Source: Siphonodentalium dalli
Lineage: Eukaryota; Mollusca; Scaphopoda; Gadilida; Siphonodentaliidae
Direction of reading: 5' to 3'
Length of the DNA: 64,000 nt
NCBI GenBank assembly: GCA_032622095.1
Contig: CP136068.1
Location: 132,625,989-132,689,988, forward strand
Part shown: piece by piece, positions 48,417-59,600 of the stretch
Layout: each line of letters begins with the position of its first letter
Position numbering within the stretch: the first letter of the stretch is position 1
Translations under genes and position numbers: made by a program
The notes under the pieces: generated by a model
What the model saw: the letters and a program-made list of their open reading frames with translations, nothing else
What the model was told of the DNA's origin: nothing
Database searches by the model: none

Positions 48417-49414
48417 CTTTTGCTCATCAGATTTGCATGGAAATCCCCATTCAAAATTGATCACTTGACCTCCCCCATAACCAAAAATCACCGACACCGG
48501 GGATTCGTGGCGACGGGGACTAACAGACACACCGGGGATTCGTGGCGACGGGGACTAACTGACACATTCAGAATTGGGCTACCAATCTCTCTGCGATTCG
48601 CCGGAAATCTTCGCCGCGAATCGCAGTGAATCGCCGGAGCAGAGACGTGGGGAGGAAATTAATATTAGGGGGGGGCTGATCGACACCGAACACGTCGCAT
48701 GGGGAGAGCACGATATGTGGTGTTCCATAGCAGTCGAAGGTTGGGGTCAGGTGGACCTCCCCGGCCGGGGAAATTTTGGACAAATCGCGATCTCAAAGTG
48801 GATTTCTGGTGCCTTTTCAGCATATTGTTTCCCACAAACGTAATTTCCATAGCTTTGACCATATGTTCGAGTGTTAACAAGTGAATTGTCATCTCATAAA
48901 CTTATTCCCAGGGGGTGAGTCTGGAAAAAACATTCTACACACGGGTTGAACTGTTTGCCCATCTCCTGACCACCCACCACCCCCCCCTTGTTAAATGTTT
49001 GTCCCAATATAGGGGAGTAACACCACACGATTCGTGTTTCGACAAATGAAAAATAACAAAACCTAAAAGTGCTTCTTCTGACAGCAATTGCTGTATGTGA
49101 GGTCTGGGTCAGTTCTAACTGTTCATCTGTTACGGTTTAGATGGGTTCACGTGTGTATCACATCATGCCAGGTTACCGTGCATCGATATATATACGAATA
49201 TTGACATTGGTAAGTCTGTGTTAACCACAACCTGCATATAAGTAATGGCCTCTATAACTCGAGGTGGGATGTCCCAATGGGACTAATGATACACGAATCG
49301 CAAAACAACTGCAATATAAATTGCCCAATCGGCCAAATTTAAAAAAACAATTGACCGGAAAATGTAGGAATACAAAGTTCTCCATGTTTCGAAAAATTGT
49401 GCCGAATTTCCTTG
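48417..49414. other. GC-richer non-coding stretch
   Basis: 48418-48470 is an inverted match to 42708-42760 ('tttgcatggaaatccccatt'). 48490-48565 holds two tandem copies of a unit of about 41 bp ('gacacaccggggattcgtgg'). The 90-codon plus-strand frame at 48574-48843 shows no known domain. C- and G-runs lie at 48666 and 48978. Confidence 0.5.
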
Positions 49415-50146
49415 AAACATATTTTTATTTTGATTTGCATAATATACAAAATGGATTGGGGCACAAGTTTTTACAACTGACGAAGCCCCTCTCCCGATAC
49501 AATAATAACATACATGTAATCAAGATGACGGTATAAACGTATTTACATGATGATCAGTTTTGAGATATATAATTTGTAATGACTTCCAGAGGTTGTGGAG
49601 ATTTGTTGGCTACATTATGAATATTTGGCACGATAAACGAGTGCTAATATAATATATTGGTGTATGTTCGGAGGTTAGAACAAAGTAATAGTAGACAGTC
49701 ATATACTCGGTTTTTGTTTTTTGTAGCGCCCTGGAAGACAATACTGACAATTAATAAGAACGTCCATGTTTGTGGGGGAGGCTGGTCCATTTGTGAGATA
49801 AATGCCAAAAGTAATATACATAAGTATATACATGCACATACATATACACATACATACATACAATGTATAATCTTTTAGGGGTCGAAACGCTTAGTCGCCG
49901 CAATATATTGCTGTGTGATGTAAAATAGTCTCATATTTTTTGGGACAAGATATGGGGTATTCCACACATGAGTTCTGCAATGGTGCTTATTATGAGATCT
50001 TCACAGGTTAGTTTCTCAGAGAACAATGGGCACATGAAGAAATAGTGATATGCGTCGAATTTCCTGTAAACTTCCATATAAAGGCGCGCGGCACCATCCC
50101 ACCATCCCACCATTCCACCATCCCACGATGAATTGTGTGTTCCCAA
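49415..50146 (-). pseudogene. LINE 3' end, frameshifted
   Basis: The minus strand encodes 'KFDAYHYFFMCPLFSEKL' and 'ELMCGIPHILSQK', then loses one base in an A-run. It continues in the next frame as 'NMRLFYITQQYIAATKRF' to a stop at 49875-49877. The H-x4-C and Y-I-x-x-T-K-R-F ending match the fragment at 39533-40065. The 3' UTR is shared ('ttggggcacaagttttta', 'cccctctcccgat') and ends at CAAAATAAAAATATGTTT near 49415. Confidence 0.68.
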
Positions 50147-50536
50147 ATGGTGCTGACTAACCCAGGAGATCGGGTAAGGGGCAACAGCATTGATAACAAA
50201 AGGGTCTTGGTAAAATGGTATAGTTAAAATATTCCGCCGTATATACGCCGTATATAGACCATGCAGGTCGTATAATGAAAGTTAAGGATATTTGACATCG
50301 ATACATAATCCACAAATAATCAGCCAAATTCTTGGGCATATTTGTTAACCGACAGAAAATATATTTTAAGTAATGGTTCCTTTTAACACGAGCTACGCTG
50401 GGCAGCCCTGTCAGTTCTATTTATAGATATTGTTCAAATCAAAACTTTACAAGAAGTACCAAAAAGATTAATATATTATAAAAGATAAAAAAAAGATATA
50501 TTGCTATATGTGATTCATTGTGGGAATATTTGCCAG

Positions 50537-50950
50537 TTAAAGGTACACAATCCCCATATCATCATATTCTAATAACAACAACAACAACAACAACAGCAAC
50601 AACATTTATTGAAATGCCGCTGCAGAAAATGTTATCAGCATCGATTGCCAACAAATAATGCTAACCATGCACTGTCAACTATAGTATACAATTGCCGGAA
50701 AAGGTGTTATATATCTCAACATTTCATTAGACGCAATTTGATGTTAAGAGTATGTCGGTCGGCATTCGTCGAATATTTGCCAAGCCGCCAAATATTCGAG
50801 ATGGTGAATAATATCAGAATATGAAAACTCGAAATCTGATAACTCCGAGTTTTGATGGGCGGGTTCCTCGACTAAAATCTAATATTGTCTTACCCCCGAA
50901 TCCGCAGAAATAGTAATCTAGGGGCGTTCAATCGGTTTATATATCTTTAA
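50537..50950 (+). mobile_element. TTAA-flanked element, TTAAAGGTACACAATCC (copy 2)
   Basis: Homologous to 23246-23700 in the same orientation. An (AAC)n run at 50570-50604 is expanded relative to copy 1. TTAA at both ends. Confidence 0.68.
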
Positions 50951-51786
50951 TGTGGGCAGCTCTGTCGACATTCCCGTCATATCGATTTACTTGAAGAAAG
51001 AACGGAAGCCTGTTGACACAGGATGGATCAATGCACATGCATTGTTAGCTATACAAGTTTTGTTCAGCAACTGCATGTTTAATATCGACTCGATTTCCAC
51101 AAGCAGTCGGCGGCGGCCGACCCAAAGGTGCACAAAATGTATTACGGGTATCCAAAACGTGACAAAGATGGCCGAATGAGTTTTTATACCCCTCTCTCCG
51201 ATAAATGCCAGCCATTGCAAGACTATGTTTCCAATTGACATGAAATTTCACAAGGATATAGGAATATGATTAAACAATGTTTTGACATCACATCCACATT
51301 TTTAAAAGATATAGTTGATTGAGAAAATTAACTGGAAAGTGAGTGAAATTATGCCAATAACCAGAAGTCAAAACTAATAAAGAAAAAATATATAATTATT
51401 GTGGCATCTTATAGATTAGGATTCCAGGATGAGGAGAGGGACCGTCATTTTATAAAATAACTCACTGTTTTAGCTACAAATCCATTGAGTTGAAGGCACC
51501 CTCCATCAGTTGAACACAGGCCATTTGCTTTTTGGGACTATTTTTTGGTATGGGAAGCCAAGTTGGCAATTATGTGAGCTGGATCATAAGGATGTATAAG
51601 GCTGTCTATTTTGCCCCTATTTCACCAATACCTCATGCACAATTGATACTTTCTAACATATTTAGCAAAAAATTACACTGTAAGCTATATTTTCAACATT
51701 ACCTACGATATCAGATGCATCATATTTTGTGATACTGGTGCATTTTGACACAAATGGCCTGGCATACATTCATACTTCAGAGAACA
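50951..51786. other. Non-coding stretch
   Basis: No gene was recognised. 51194-51270 resembles the dispersed text type that precedes the duplicated block at 51787. Confidence 0.45.
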
Positions 51787-52320
51787 ACATATAACAGTAA
51801 ACACGAAAATCTAGACTTTGTGCTGATGGCGGCCATTTTGATTTGTCATTTTAGGTCAGAAATAATTATTTGTCGAGTTGCCAACATTGTTTTCTGGAAT
51901 CAGGCTACAAATTACATTTAGACACAACTGTCTATACAATTTGGAGAATACGTTCCCAGCATATTTCACTTTCTGCCATTTAAGACCGTAATAATTTATA
52001 AAATTTGCGTTTTTTGTAATTTTATGAGCATAAATGGGGTTAAATGTCAAAAATGTTCACTTTAAATTACCACATATGTTCTGTGTATACTTCTTCTTGT
52101 TCCAATTAGTTCGAAAGTACAGAAATACTCAATATTCAAACGTCTTAGAGCAACATATAACAACAAACGTACAGTTAGACTTTGTTTTGATGGCGGCCAT
52201 TTTGAATTGCCATTTTTGACCAGATATAATAATTTGTCAACTTGCCAACATTGGTTTTTGAAATCAGCATAAAAAATAACTTTAGAAACAATTCTCAAAA
52301 GCTTCTGAAAGAAAAATGCC
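51787..52320. repeat. Diverged tandem duplication, period about 360 bp
   Basis: 51787-51960 and 52146-52320 share 'aacatataaca', 'agactttgt.tgatggcggc', 'cattttga.ttg.cattttt' and 'ttgccaacattg'. Divergence is substantial. Confidence 0.65.
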
Positions 52321-52427
52321 CGCACCTTCGTTTCAAGGGGCTTTTTTTCAGATTTTCGAACCTGACTACATATACACGTCGTGACACAGTGAAAGAATAT
52401 CAGGCATTTATAAGACATAAGTAATGG

Positions 52428-52705
52428 TTAGAGCACAAGAATAGTTCTTTACCATAATAAATCGAGTCGGAGACGAGATTTATTCTGGTAAAGAACTATT
52501 CGCGTGCTCTGACCGACTTAGAGCACAATTGACCGCACATAATGCGATTATCTCGAAATACGCAATTGATCGTGCGTTGAACACGACGTACAATCCGTGC
52601 GCTGGCCGAGATGAACACAATGACCCGTTAGCCATACCAATCATCGTGATTACCCATGCGGTGATCGCCGTTGAATGTGAATAAATATGTCCGAAACGAC
52701 ACGGA
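52428..52705 (-). mobile_element. GAGCACAA foldback family, partial copy
   Basis: Reverse-complement match to 61850-62137 ('gtgaata.atatgtccgaaac', 'cacaat.cgtgcgctggcc' and more). It starts TTAGAGCACAA and carries an 81-nt hairpin at 52430-52510. Homology fades near 52705. Confidence 0.65.
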
Positions 52706-53388
52706 TTAACGTGTGACCCGTTTTCACAAACCAAGTCACTCGCAGATGTGTTTGGAAAGTCAAATGTGGAAGTCGCATGATTGTGTCTTACTATTATTAT
52801 ATACATTGTATAAGTGGATCATGAATTCCGAAGAAGTCTGTCTGCCACAATGATGACATGGAATTTGGACCTGAAACCAACAACTAACTACTTTTTGCTA
52901 AAGGTAATGCTGCACATCATTACTGATTATGTGACAAACGTGTCGCCTTTTCAAGAAACTGTTTCGAAATTACTACCATAGTAGTCCATTGGTTCCTCCA
53001 GATTCTCCAGATACAATTTCTGTTGTTCGATATATCGGATATGTGGAGCGCTATACAGTGAAATGGTGATTCTGTTGGATTATTGGATATATCACTATTT
53101 AGTAGTTCAAATGTAAATGTTAATTCATTTAGTTTCATCGTTGGATTAGTGGTCCTGAGAATATTTTCGGAACTGGATTAGTTTTGTGGAATAATAATAA
53201 TACATGTAATTATTCTACTATAGTTAATAAATAATTCAACCAATGAATGTGTTACTATAGTGCCACTCCCTCCGTTCGTCCTGTTGATGTATATATATAT
53301 ATATTGTATTTTTGGTAAATCACACCCAATTCCCAAGGATGGCAAACTAATATTTCAGTGATATCCCATTGTTCGACATGCGCCACTC
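52706..53388. other. Non-coding spacer
   Basis: No gene or clear repeat was recognised. Confidence 0.45.
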
Positions 53389-56235
53389 TTAAGGACTTTG
53401 CTAACCCAATTTTCCCCAAATTTAATGTAGTCCAAAATAAAGGTTTATGTTCACTTTTATTAGTAATCACAGTAACCAAACCCATGGATGCAACATTTTA
53501 AGAGTATAATTCATGGTAGATTATGTTAGAAATTCGAAATGTGAAATTTGTAGAAGTTTTTAAAATCTATTTTTTCGAACCCAAATTCAACAAACACAAA
53601 GATTATATCTAACAAAAAGATATGTGTACTGAACACTGTGAAGAATGATGAACAATAAAGATATACTCGCATTTCTTCAATTTTATTAAGAGTTTTGGCT
53701 TGGAAGCAGTTGTTTACAAATAGTAGATTTCATTGCTCAGCAAAGCTATTTTGGAACTGAATTTGATGGGTCAAGATAATGTTCACTCAAGCCAGCTGGG
53801 ATTATGACCAGCCAGTGCTGAACCACGAGAGTACTTTATCCTGACTCAGGCTGATTGGTGGCCTAGTTTCTGTGCTATGTGTTACACCAGATTGGGGGAT
53901 TACCCAGTTCTTTTGTCAAGAAATTCACAACACACCACTGTCCACAGATATTAACATTTAACTGCCACCTCACTACAAGCACAGTCCCTAGGAATCACTG
54001 TTAGTTGAATAAAATATTATTTAATAACATTAAATCAATATTTTATATTCAGTTATTATATATATATATATATTATGTACAGTTTGGAAAGTAAAAAGTT
54101 TGTCTACTGCATTTTCATTGGCAGATGATTTGCACGAAAATACAGAGTACACATTTTTATGCCACACAAACATTCGCTAATTCTGAGTTTATATCATCAT
54201 ATTCCGTATTTTTTTCTTGAAACGATGGTGTATTCAGATTGTTAGTATCTTTCCCAACTTACGAGAAAATAGCTGTTAGTTACTCGAATATTCTTTCAGG
54301 TGCAAACTCGGTGGAATTCTTTACGATTTGGGAACACATGTCCATTCTCTAAATAGCAAATTACTTATTCGCAACCGGTATTTGTTAAAACACGTGTGAC
54401 ATGCAGCCAGTGCTCTGAGTACGAAATCGGCTTTGATTACCGGATTAATGGCTACAATGCTCAATTCTCATTCAGATAATTGGAATAGTACGGATTATGG
54501 TGCCCCCGCCTTCCAGTTCACTTGATTGAGAACATTAATACTCGTGTGCACGCGTGGAATATTACTCAACTTAATTTTACCCGTGATCATGTTCGTTGAA
54601 TTAAAATCATATGCGACGACCATATAGGGCCAACATCTCCTTTGTCATTCGATTCGTGTTCGCTCCTCGTGTGCTGCACTGTTTTTTATTCACTGGTGAA
54701 GTTACTATAGTTCTACATGGCCAGACCTGGAACCCGTTGTGCAAAAGAACTCATAGATTCCCTTCACGTTTCGCTATGGTAAATATATAGTCTAGTGCTT
54801 TACATATAGGCCTACCCTACCCAACATTCAAAGATCTTTATATCATAATTAGTATTATGTTATGTGTATGGCACATATTTCGTACATTTTATCTTTACAC
54901 CCTACTGCGGCTCCAAATTTATTGGAATTCTTTACGATTTGGGAACACATGTCCATTCTCTAAATAGCAAATTACTTATTCGCAACTTTAAATTGGAAGT
55001 TACTATGCTCTCAATTAAATATGAGGACAAGTGTCTGCAATTCAATCAAACGTAGCGTGTAGTGTTATATGGATTAGGAAACATTTCAGTAACAATATCA
55101 AGTGACAGCATGATGGCTAAGAAACAGGCTGACGGCATGACGTCATTGCTTACCAGTATGCACCTTGTTCTACGCGTTACGCTCATTCCTTATGGCGTCG
55201 TGTTTGTGTATCTGGGTGGGGATACATTTTAACATTAAATAAAACGGAGAGCCCTGGACCGAATCGACCCGCTCCCCTCTGTATCTGTGATTGTTATGTG
55301 CTAGGAACCAAGACTGGATCCTGGATTTTACAGGACTTGGCAAATAAGAACATCGCGATGGTCGGATAAACAAATTTTTATGTTTTGAATTGAATAAAAA
55401 ACACCATTCGAATTTTAATTATCAACCCGATATCACCATTTCAACATTAGATGTCCGGGATCCGTTTCGTATTTTAGTCAAATGTTGCGAATTCGCTTTA
55501 AGGAAGTGTCCATAAATGTTAATTTATGCTGATATTTGGATGGAAAATCACGATTTATGTACAACTCAGACCAGGTAGAGTTGATATGACCCAACGAGCG
55601 CATTAAGAACAATTAACTTAATTGTCACATGTCAATTGTGGGGAGATAAATGCAATATTTTCGAACGAAAAATCCAATTGTTCGTTTTAGTGATAGAGCA
55701 CAGGGGGTGGTCTCTAGCCACTGAGATGATTGTTTACATAATAACAAAATCTGAAGTTGCCTAACTGCACCTGTTATCTGTATAGTAGAGGTAATGTATC
55801 TAGATCTATTTGTTATATTTCAATCAAATTTAATATTACATGGACAGTGATTCCTAGGACTGTGCTACAAGCGATGTCAGGTAACTTACTCAATTATTTG
55901 TAAACAATTGGTTCTTAGTAATTTTATCAAAGAATGCTTGATAAATATGAATATTATTTTATTGTTCATCAATCTTCACAGTGTTCAGTAGACATTGCTA
56001 TATTTTTTTCTTTGATATGGACTTTGTGTTTATTGATTTTGGGTTCGAAACAATAGATTTTAAAAACCTCTATAAATTTCACATTTAGTATTTCTAACAT
56101 ATTCCACCATGAATAATACTCTTTAAAATCTTGCATTCATGTGTTTGGTTACTGTGATTACTAACAAAAGTGAACATAAACCTTTATTTTGACTCCATCC
56201 AATTTGGGGAAAATTGGGTTAGCAAAGTCCTTAAC
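53389..56235 (-). mobile_element. TTAA-flanked foldback element (copy B), split by a 1.9-kb insert
   Basis: Same ends and arms as 41762-42698, with the centre in the opposite orientation. The central block is 'gcttggaagcagttgtttac' to 'cacaacacaccactgtccac'. It is interrupted by 53980-55864; copy A shows the uninterrupted order. Confidence 0.83.
53980..55864. mobile_element. 1.9-kb insert with CACAGTCCTAGGAATCACTGT ends, 7-bp duplication (P-like?)
   Basis: CACAGTCCCTAGGAATCACT at the left and the inverse AGTGATTCCTAGGACTGTG at the right. CTACAAG lies directly on both sides (53973-53979, 55865-55871). The CACAG start and 7-bp duplication resemble the foldback at 16880-17784. A 64-bp identical direct repeat lies inside (54312-54375, 54923-54986). 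No transposase frame was recognised. Confidence 0.8.
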
Positions 56236-56445
56236 AAACAAATCGCGCGGTCGTTTTAATGTAGCTTCAGTTATTTTACAAGAGGACATGCACCCCCACC
56301 AGCACTCCCCTTATACACCGTACCTATGTATGTGCCTGCTTAGTATATTAGAGGTGCATACATAGTAACGGCGTATAATGGCAGTGTGTTTGGGGGAATC
56401 AGAGCGCTGTTCGTGCCCATGTGGCTTCTGGTAATTGAAGTTAGT
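56236..56445. repeat. Short inverted repeat
   Basis: 'ttatacaccgtacctatgta' near 56311 and the inverse 'tacatagtaacggcgtataa' near 56361 can pair imperfectly across a 30-nt gap. The element is not identified. Confidence 0.4.
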
Positions 56446-56590
56446 TCGAAGCGCCCGTGCGAGTTGTATGTTGTGAGTTGCGTGTGCATAACAATGGGAT
56501 AATCATTGAACTATTCATTCGCCAGCATTGGGAATCGGTGTGCCTTACCAAAAATCAGGGAACGATTGCAACAATGGGATTGTGCTCTAA
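56446..56590. mobile_element. GAGCACAA foldback family, internally deleted fragment
   Basis: Reverse complement of 61740-61840 joined to reverse complement of 61293-61343. It ends 'gattgtgctctaa'. The centre of the full element is missing. Confidence 0.6.
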
Positions 56591-58266
56591 AACGTAAATA
56601 CGTTTTACATTTACACTATATATGGATCGATATTTGGTCTCATTCAGGGTTCACTTATCAATACCTGCTATTGACGTAGCAGAACACGTGCTGTGCCCAA
56701 GTAATTGCATTGAATTCAACACGACGGGTACGGGTAAATCAATGCACATCGTCACGGTCTCTTGGGTACCTTCAATGCAGCTCATAAAGCAATAGCGATT
56801 TGTAACGGGTATATGTGTCCCATTGACCGGTAACCATTCACTACGATTTTCTCACTCAAAGGTTCATGAATTACACAAAATTCCAGTCAGCTATGCGTTA
56901 ACATATTGATTGCAAGATTTCATGGACACACATCATGCATTGATAAAGTTGTCATTTTAAAACAGGTTCTATGTTCAAATTCTCGAGGCGGCTTCTAGCA
57001 CTTTTTTCACTACATTAATGAGAGGTTGTGGTTGATAGAGTGAGTAGATGGTGCTATAGACGCAGTCTCGACCCATTGCAGGGACGTGTCTATAGATTGT
57101 ATCCGCGTTAGGAGGGGCGTCCACATTCTAACTACACCCCATTTTCACACCCTCCCCATCCCGTTGTGCTTTGATTTTCCCAACTGGTCCCTCACATCCG
57201 CCTGGATGGTAGCATATTCCAAATGAAGCAGTATTCTTTGTCACTAGCGGGGGTGGGTATATATAATCCATTAGGCCGATCAGTACACGAAAATGTGTAG
57301 ATCTGAGCCTAAACAAACCTAATATGCTAATATCTAGTGGTCTAACGCCATGCAAATTCACCCCGATTTGTTTTTTTCTTAAATTAATTATCGGTTTCTG
57401 ACTGGCAATGGGGATGGACCGGAACACACCGGATCGACCATGATTCGTCCCTGTGTAAGAAATATTTGAAATCTGAACATGAAATTTTCTAAATCCTAGC
57501 ACCCACACTGGTATCAGACTTTCCATTTGTTGGACATTTTGAGACCTGACACCCCCACCTAAAGTTGGAAATTTTTCAGCAGTTTCTGATAGCTATTTCA
57601 GTCCAAATGTTTTACCAAAAATAGGAAAATATGCAAATGTTGTTCTAAAAACTACAAATTCTCCGCTAATAAATTGATGGAATATTAAACTAAGGGAACA
57701 ATCGACCTACTGTTGGTGTGAAATTTATATCAAATTTCCAACGGTTGAACATTTGACCAAAGTTAGGGGGCTGAGACACCCCCGTTGTCACGTCCCTGGC
57801 TCAACCCTTTATACAAGGCCATCAAATATATCGTGGATTTATCGATGTATTGCACATTTGAATATCTTTTGTAGGTGGGGACTGATTTCTCATTTTAATA
57901 TATATATTTACCATCTGAACGGACATGGCAAATTTGAACCTCAATATTGGTGTATATTGTAGTGGGAATAATATAGGTCGCTGAAGACACGAAATACATA
58001 TACATACTCAACACAATCTAAGCATAATCAGAACGAGTTTCAGCTGTTTTCTTTGTTTCACACAGATGTGAACAAACGTTCTTGATTAAATCCGTATAAT
58101 AAACAGACTACATTTTAACACATTTTATCGTTACCAAGTTTAACTTTTCAACCTACAATCGGGTTTATATCCCGAAAAATATGGTAACGATTGCGTCGTT
58201 TTGTTCCTTTCCAGCTCATTGGAACACCAAGTGTATGCCAATTCAATTGTGACTTAGTTTTTAGCT
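56591..58266. other. Non-coding stretch
   Basis: No gene was recognised. The 132-codon minus-strand frame at 57128-57526 has no domain signature and no splice context I could support. Confidence 0.45.
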
Positions 58267-58666
58267 TTAACCCTTTACCCAACAAACCGGCCAAAACCGG
58301 CCAAATAAAGCTTCAACAGCCTAAAATATCTTCGGTCTGTCTCAATAGAACCATACAAATATGGATATCATTGGAACCGGCTCATTGACCACATTGTGAT
58401 GGTTACAGTTATGCCCTGTGCCAATGCATTCTCTTATATATGCGAGTCGACCATAGGTCGCCTCGCATATATAAGAGAATGCATTGGCCTAAAAAAAATC
58501 TTTTTTTAACACTTTTTAACATTTTTTCTTACATTCTTTAACAATTTTATAATTTTTAATGTGTTAAGCCAATGCATTCTCTTATATATGCGAGGCGACC
58601 TATGGTCGACTCGCATATATAAGAGAATGCATTGGCACAGGGCCCTTCTGTTTGGTAAAGGGTTAA
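58267..58666 (+). mobile_element. 400-bp hairpin MITE, piggyBac-like ends (copy 6)
   Basis: Same orientation and length as 2689-3088, and almost identical to it by eye. Hairpins at 58421-58487 and 58569-58635. TTAA at both ends. Confidence 0.93.
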
Positions 58667-59139
58667 ATTCAGTGGGCTATCTATCAGAACTCTAGTTGAC
58701 ATGATCAATTGTAGGTCCTCTTTGAAATTTAACACAAACTATCATATTTGTCGATCGATGTTTATGATACATATTTCCATGAAACGCCAAACATTGAAAT
58801 GAGCATTAATGATAAAAGACCTCCCATTTACTAATGTTCGAAGTCAATCTTAGTTTACACCAAGTAACACCCCAACAATGTTTTATAAATATAAATAAAA
58901 TGTGCTGCGAACTATGTCAATTATGTCTTGGTGTAGTTTTTACATATCATCATTGTAACATCTGTATATTACACATGTGGCCCGATAAAAGGAGCAAGCG
59001 GATGTTCATTTTAAAATTATAAATTGCCTGCATAAGGAGAGAAAGTGAAAATGCAAAACATATTTAATTGTGATAAAACTATTGTAATCGCGCGTCCGTC
59101 CGTTCGTTCGTGTGTCCGTCCGATTTCTTGTTAGGTTGT
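58667..59139. other. Non-coding spacer
   Basis: AT-rich; a 'cgtccgtccgttcgttcg' run lies at 59092-59109 at the entrance to the next repeat. Confidence 0.45.
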
Positions 59140-59600
59140 TAACTCCAGTTCAAATTATCCGATCGAAAGACACTTCGTATGGGGACTGAAAATTATATTA
59201 TTGAGGTCAATTTCAAATATGGTTCTAGTCCGATGATCTTTTTCTGTCAGTTATGACTCTTTTCTTTTACTTAGAAATTGCTATCTTCATGTTGTCCGGA
59301 TAATAACTCCGGTGAATAATATCCGATCGGAACGAAACGTTGTACGAGTAATAAACATTACGTTTTTGAGGTCGAGTTCCAATATCGTTCCGGTCAGTTT
59401 ATTTTTATTAGACCTATAGTCATTTTCAGACCTCTAAATTGCCATTTTCGTGTTTTCCGGTTAATTCCAGTTAAAATATCAACTAATCCCAAATAAACTT
59501 CACTTCAGGAATATCCATCACATTGTTCAAGTTAACTTTGAACGTGATTCAGATTTGCTAATTTGTGACGGAGCTATCTCCCTTTTTCGATTATAAAAAA
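59140..59600. repeat. Three diverged tandem units of about 160 bp
   Basis: The units start at about 59142, 59306 and 59464. They share 'aactccagt.aaa.tatc', 'ccgatcg', 'aatt.caa.tatggttc' and 'aaattgc.at.ttc'. Divergence is high. Confidence 0.55.

Noticed and set aside
48574-48843. 90-codon ORF in a GC-richer patch
   Set aside because: GC content lowers stop frequency; frames are open on both strands and no domain was seen.
41727-53400. Shared 'cccattgttc' just upstream of both TTAAGGACTTTGC elements (41735 and 53365) as an extended element end
   Set aside because: Only about 10 bases agree and the next 15 differ; TTAA is the better boundary.
57128-57526. 132-codon minus-strand ORF
   Set aside because: No recognisable domain, unremarkable composition, no supportable splice or start context.
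2928-58388. Recurring reading frames such as 'LCQCILLYMRVDHRSPRIYKRMHW' at 2983, 5437, 10417, 22098, 29329 and 42728
   Set aside because: They are translations of the 67-bp hairpin and its flanks on either strand. The repeat explains them fully; no codon signature or splice context is present.
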